DNA of 64,000 nt from NCBI RefSeq assembly GCF_019218635.1, contig NZ_JAHUZB010000001.1, forward strand, positions 558,001-622,000, read 5' to 3'. The notes under the pieces were generated by a model. That model saw nothing but the letters and a program-made list of their open reading frames with translations. It was not told the origin of the DNA and did not search any database. A program made the translations under genes and the position numbers. Positions 61,611 through 64,000 of this stretch are shown piece by piece. The number at the start of each line of letters is the position of its first letter. Positions within the stretch are counted from its first letter, which is position 1. This stretch comes from Enterococcus alishanensis. Its GTDB lineage: Bacteria; Bacillota; Bacilli; Lactobacillales; Enterococcaceae.

Positions 61611-61618
61611 TATATCAA
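61611..61618. repeat. attR core (8-bp direct repeat)
   Basis: TATATCAA, same as attL at 18704-18711. The chromosome is taken to resume at 61619. GACTTTTCA at 61628-61636 completes a hairpin with the rplS-side flank when the element is removed. Confidence 0.55.
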
Positions 61619-61685
61619 TAAAAAAGTGACTTTTCATTAGAACAAAGAAATCCGTCGTTAATATTTGTTTTACAAATGTACGTCA

Positions 61686-61718
61686 AGTCTCAGAGAAATC
61701 TGAGGCTTTTTCTTTTTT
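61686..61718 (+). terminator. terminator in the right chromosomal flank
   Basis: CTCAGA and TCTGAG (61689-61704) around GAAA, followed by GCTTTTTCTTTTTTC. It is nearly identical to the terminator after dus. It lies before the dehydrogenase gene. Confidence 0.85.
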
Positions 61719-61790
61719 CTAAATTAGCAATTGATAAATGAAATCGCTATAATGAATACTAACGAAAACAATCCAAATAAGGAGCCCAGA

Positions 61791-62690
61791 ATGACTAAAC
61801 AGTTCAGAAAAATGGTAGCAATCGAACCAACAAAATTGCTTCCTGAGTGGAATGAAAAATTAAAAGCATATGCGACAGAAAGTATTTTTTATTCGGACAT
61901 TCCGCAGGATTCGCAAGAGATTATCCGACGAATTGGCGATGCTGATTGTATAATGCTAAGTTTTTCTAGTGAAATAAATCAGGAAGTCTTGGAAGCTTGT
62001 CCGCAAATTAGATATATTGGTATGTGTTGCAGTCTTTATGCACCAGAAAATGCGAATGTCGATATTCTAACTGCTGAAAAAATGGGGATCGCAGTTACAG
62101 GTGTTCGTGATTATGGCGATGAAGGTGTGAAAGAATATGTGATTAGTGAACTGGTTGGATTATTACAAGGTAATGGTCCTGCGATGTGGAAGAATGATGC
62201 GACAGAGCTGACAGGATTAAAAGTTGGCATACTAGGTATGGGAACATTAGGCTCACTTTTAGCAGAAACATTTCGCTTTTTTAATTCAGAAGTTTATTAT
62301 TACAGCCGAACAAGAAAAATTGAACTAGAAGAAAAATATGATATAAACTATTTGGAATTACAGCAATTATTACCGACAGTGGATATTTTAATCACCAGCT
62401 TAAGTAAAAATACAGTGTTGCTTAAAGAGCAAGAATTTCAATTGTTTGGAAACGAGAAGATATTGTTTAACGTATCTCTAACACCTAGTCACGACGATGG
62501 AGCAGTTAAGCAGTGGCTTGCGCAACCAGGAAATTTTGTATTGGGTGATACAGCAGCATCGGTAGGTGAAACAATTACAGAATTAGACAACGTATTCGTG
62601 AGTAATCGAAATGCGGGCATGACTTCCTTGGCAAAAGAACGGTTAGCAAAAAAAGTCATCCTGAATATCGAAGGCTATTTAGCTGATTAA
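61791..62690 (+). CDS. D-isomer-specific 2-hydroxyacid dehydrogenase family protein
   Basis: A 299-residue NAD-dependent dehydrogenase. The substrate domain has IRYIGMCCSLYAPENANVD near residue 68, the Rossmann motif is VGILGMGTLGSLLAETF near 147. The usual catalytic Arg/Glu/His triad is not clear (VSLTPSHDDG near 220 in place of the INxARG pattern), so activity may differ from typical D-lactate or phosphoglycerate enzymes. The ATG at 61791 was chosen because AAGGAG is 8 bases upstream; the frame back to 61731 runs over a TATAAT -10 (61748-61753). Confidence 0.82.
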   Translation: MTKQFRKMVAIEPTKLLPEWNEKLKAYATESIFYSDIPQDSQEIIRRIGDADCIMLSFSSEINQEVLEACPQIRYIGMCCSLYAPENANVDILTAEKMGIAVTGVRDYGDEGVKEYVISELVGLLQGNGPAMWKNDATELTGLKVGILGMGTLGSLLAETFRFFNSEVYYYSRTRKIELEEKYDINYLELQQLLPTVDILITSLSKNTVLLKEQEFQLFGNEKILFNVSLTPSHDDGAVKQWLAQPGNFVLGDTAASVGETITELDNVFVSNRNAGMTSLAKERLAKKVILNIEGYLAD

Positions 62691-62786
62691 TAATAGTGAA
62701 AAATTTCAAACTCAAGTTTTGCTTCTTTCTGTAATTCTTAGTACAATATGAATGTTTTGTAAGCGTAATAGGAGGAAGAATAGATA

Positions 62787-63764
62787 ATGAGCAACAATTT
62801 TTGGGCTGATTTACCAAAGCCCTTTTTTATACTAGCACCAATGGAAGATGTGACTGATGTCGTTTTTCGTCATGTAGTCAAGGAGGCTGGCGCACCCGAC
62901 GTATTTTTTACTGAGTTTACTAATTCAGATAGCTTTTGCCATCCGGAAGGAATCGAAAGTGTTCGTGGACGATTGACTTTTACTGAAGATGAACAACCGA
63001 TGGTAGCACATATTTGGGGTGATAAACCAGAATTTTTCAAAGAGATGAGTATCAGTCTTGCGGAAATGGGCTTTAGTGGTATTGATTTGAACATGGGTTG
63101 TCCGGTGCCAAATGTTGCTGAGAGAGGAAAAGGCAGCGGGCTGATTCTACGACCAGATGTTGCTGCTGAATTAATTCAGGCGGCCAAAGCAGGTGGCTTA
63201 CCAGTGAGTGTCAAAACACGTATTGGTTTTAATGAAATGGCTGAACTTGAAGCTTGGATCAGTCATTTATTAAAACAAGATATTGCTAATTTGTCGGTTC
63301 ATTTACGGACAAGAAAAGAAATGAGCAAAGTAGATGCCCATCGGGAAGTGATTCCTCAAATTATTGCTTTACGGGATAAAATTGCGCCCGATACATTGAT
63401 TACTATTAATGGAGATATTTCAGATCGCCAGATGGGTATAGAGTTAGCTGAAAAGTACGGCGTTGATGGGATAATGATTGGTCGTGGGATTTTCAAGAAT
63501 CCTTATGCTTTTGAAAAAGAACCACAAAATCATACACCAAAAGAATTGATTGGTTTGCTACAATTACAAATTGATTTACAAGATCAGTTTGCAGAAAAAG
63601 TTCCTCGTTCAATCGTTGGTTTACATCGATTCTTCAAAATATATATCAAAGGATTTCCGGGAGCCAATGATTTACGTGTGAAATTGATGAATACAAAATC
63701 CACCCAACAAGTCAGAGAAATCTTAGCTGAATTCCAGCAAGAAAGACCAGAAATATTTGCATAA
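62787..63764 (+). CDS. dus: tRNA-dihydrouridine synthase
   Basis: A 325-residue FMN TIM-barrel enzyme. [18 protein letters not shown] at the start, [10 protein letters not shown] near 43, [12 protein letters not shown] near 98 (catalytic Cys), VKTRIGF near 141, [11 protein letters not shown] near 173 and [13 protein letters not shown] near 230 are all Dus landmarks. It reduces uridines in tRNA D-loops. The active-site region differs a little from DusB, and the subfamily is not assigned. AGGAGG precedes the ATG. Confidence 0.93.
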   Translation: MSNNFWADLPKPFFILAPMEDVTDVVFRHVVKEAGAPDVFFTEFTNSDSFCHPEGIESVRGRLTFTEDEQPMVAHIWGDKPEFFKEMSISLAEMGFSGIDLNMGCPVPNVAERGKGSGLILRPDVAAELIQAAKAGGLPVSVKTRIGFNEMAELEAWISHLLKQDIANLSVHLRTRKEMSKVDAHREVIPQIIALRDKIAPDTLITINGDISDRQMGIELAEKYGVDGIMIGRGIFKNPYAFEKEPQNHTPKELIGLLQLQIDLQDQFAEKVPRSIVGLHRFFKIYIKGFPGANDLRVKLMNTKSTQQVREILAEFQQERPEIFA

Positions 63765-63766
63765 TA

Positions 63767-63800
63767 AGCTTGAGTCTCAGAGGGATCTGAGGCTTTTTCA
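63767..63800 (+). terminator. terminator after dus
   Basis: CTCAGA and TCTGAG with loop GGGA, extended by AGC/GCT, then TTTTTC. It is a near copy of the hairpin at 61686. Confidence 0.9.
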
Positions 63801-63830
63801 TTTTATTTCAAAATTTTTTTCTTTTTGTGC

Positions 63831-63861
63831 TTGACTTAAAGTCCACTTTAAGTTGTAGGAT
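63831..63861 (+). promoter_or_regulatory. MerR-type promoter with perfect dyad
   Basis: TTGACT (63831-63836), a 19-base spacer and TAGGAT (63856-63861). ACTTAAAGT and ACTTTAAGT around CC (63834-63853) are perfect inverted arms filling the spacer. The long spacer with centred dyad is the hallmark of MerR-family activation. Confidence 0.85.
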
Positions 63862-63886
63862 GTTCAAGTACGAAAGGGGAAATATC

Positions 63887-64000
63887 ATGTTATTACAAAA
63901 AACGTTATTAGAAAAAATTGAAGGACCACAAGATTTAAAAAACTTATCACCTGAAGAATTACTACAAGTGTCAACTGAAGCTCGTCAAGCTTTATTGGAA
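63887..64000 (+). CDS. N terminus of a 1-deoxy-D-xylulose-5-phosphate synthase-like protein (partial)
   Basis: Only 38 codons are visible, starting MLLQKTLLEKIEGPQDLKNL and continuing SPEELLQVSTEARQALLE. The pattern LLExIxxPxDLKxLSxEELxxLxxExRxxLLE is how DXS proteins begin. AAGGGGA precedes the ATG. The gene runs off the window end. Thiamine-diphosphate DXS makes DXP for isoprenoid, thiamine or pyridoxal pathways; enterococci make isoprenoids from mevalonate, so the role here is unclear. Confidence is limited by the short read. Confidence 0.6.
   Translation, partial: MLLQKTLLEKIEGPQDLKNLSPEELLQVSTEARQALLE

Larger units (their letters stand above)
18704..61618. mobile_element. Tn916/ICEBs1-type integrative and conjugative element, about 42.9 kb
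   Basis: The element is bounded by the TATATCAA repeats and lies behind rplS. It has a complete-looking set of transfer genes (two DUF961, FtsK-like coupling protein, oriT, MobT relaxase, ArdA, TcpC/D/E, VirB4-like ATPase, Orf15/TcpH-like and a wall hydrolase). It ends in Orf7/Orf8-like regulators, excisionase and tyrosine integrase, as Tn916 does. Cargo consists of an ABC-3C-like operon, a surface-protein module, a P-type ATPase, a PTS sugar operon and a CadD exporter. No tetracycline, macrolide or glycopeptide resistance gene is seen. The backbone order matches Tn916 with a large surface module between the mobilisation and secretion parts. The borders are inferred. Confidence 0.85.

Noticed and set aside
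1-64000. CRISPR array, tRNA or complete rRNA gene
   Set aside because: No spaced direct-repeat array, tRNA cloverleaf or rRNA gene was seen. The repeats found are protein-coding repeats or oriT dyads.

Overview
The window is an AT-rich Firmicutes chromosome segment. The murA-rho-rpmE2 junction, the ylxM-ffh pair, the rpsP-khpA-rimM-trmD-rplS block and the general protein style point to Enterococcus or a close relative (Enterococcaceae). The species cannot be fixed from the sequence alone. Identifications rest on recognised motifs and gene order, not on database searches.

Bases 1-18700 are core chromosome. They hold the murA tail, rho and rpmE2, an aminotransferase, a pstS gene with a Pho box convergent with a phoP-phoR two-component operon, a DUF523 gene with ylxM-ffh, two VanZ-like membrane proteins, a GntR-ABC transporter operon of the YtrA type, tag with a DHFR-like reductase, an FMN reductase, and the ribosomal/tRNA-modification cluster ending in rplS.

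Bases about 18704-61618 are a roughly 42.9 kb integrative and conjugative element (ICE) of the Tn916/ICEBs1 type, inserted just behind rplS. An 8-bp repeat (TATATCAA) lies at both ends. Joining the outer flanks rebuilds a hairpin with 9-bp perfect arms downstream of rplS. From left to right the ICE carries: (a) a structured left end; (b) a homing-endonuclease-repeat DNA-binding protein and a three-gene SMEK / small middle component / DUF2326 ABC-ATPase operon, which looks like an ABC-three-component (ABC-3C) conflict or defence system; (c) the transfer start region: two DUF961 genes, the FtsK-like coupling protein, oriT, the MobT relaxase and ArdA; (d) a cell-surface module: an LPXTG protein with an NlpC/P60-like domain and Cna-B/VaFE-type repeats, a sortase, a glucosaminidase-M23 hydrolase, and a Pro-Glu-repeat LPXTG protein; (e) the type IV secretion genes tcpC, tcpD, tcpE, a virB4-like gene, an orf15/tcpH-like gene and a lysozyme-NlpC/P60-class A beta-lactamase-like fusion, interrupted by a P-type ATPase gene; (f) a galactitol-family PTS operon with its own PRD regulator, a cre-like site, a SIS isomerase, a pentulose-5-phosphate epimerase and a zinc polyol-phosphate dehydrogenase, which I read as a pentitol pathway; (g) a CadD-like metal exporter behind a probable czcD (NiCo) riboswitch; and (h) Tn916-like small regulators, a structured non-coding stretch, excisionase and tyrosine integrase.

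Bases 61619-64000 return to the chromosome: a 2-hydroxyacid dehydrogenase, a tRNA-dihydrouridine synthase, and the first 38 codons of a dxs-like gene behind a textbook MerR-type promoter (19-bp spacer filled by a perfect dyad).
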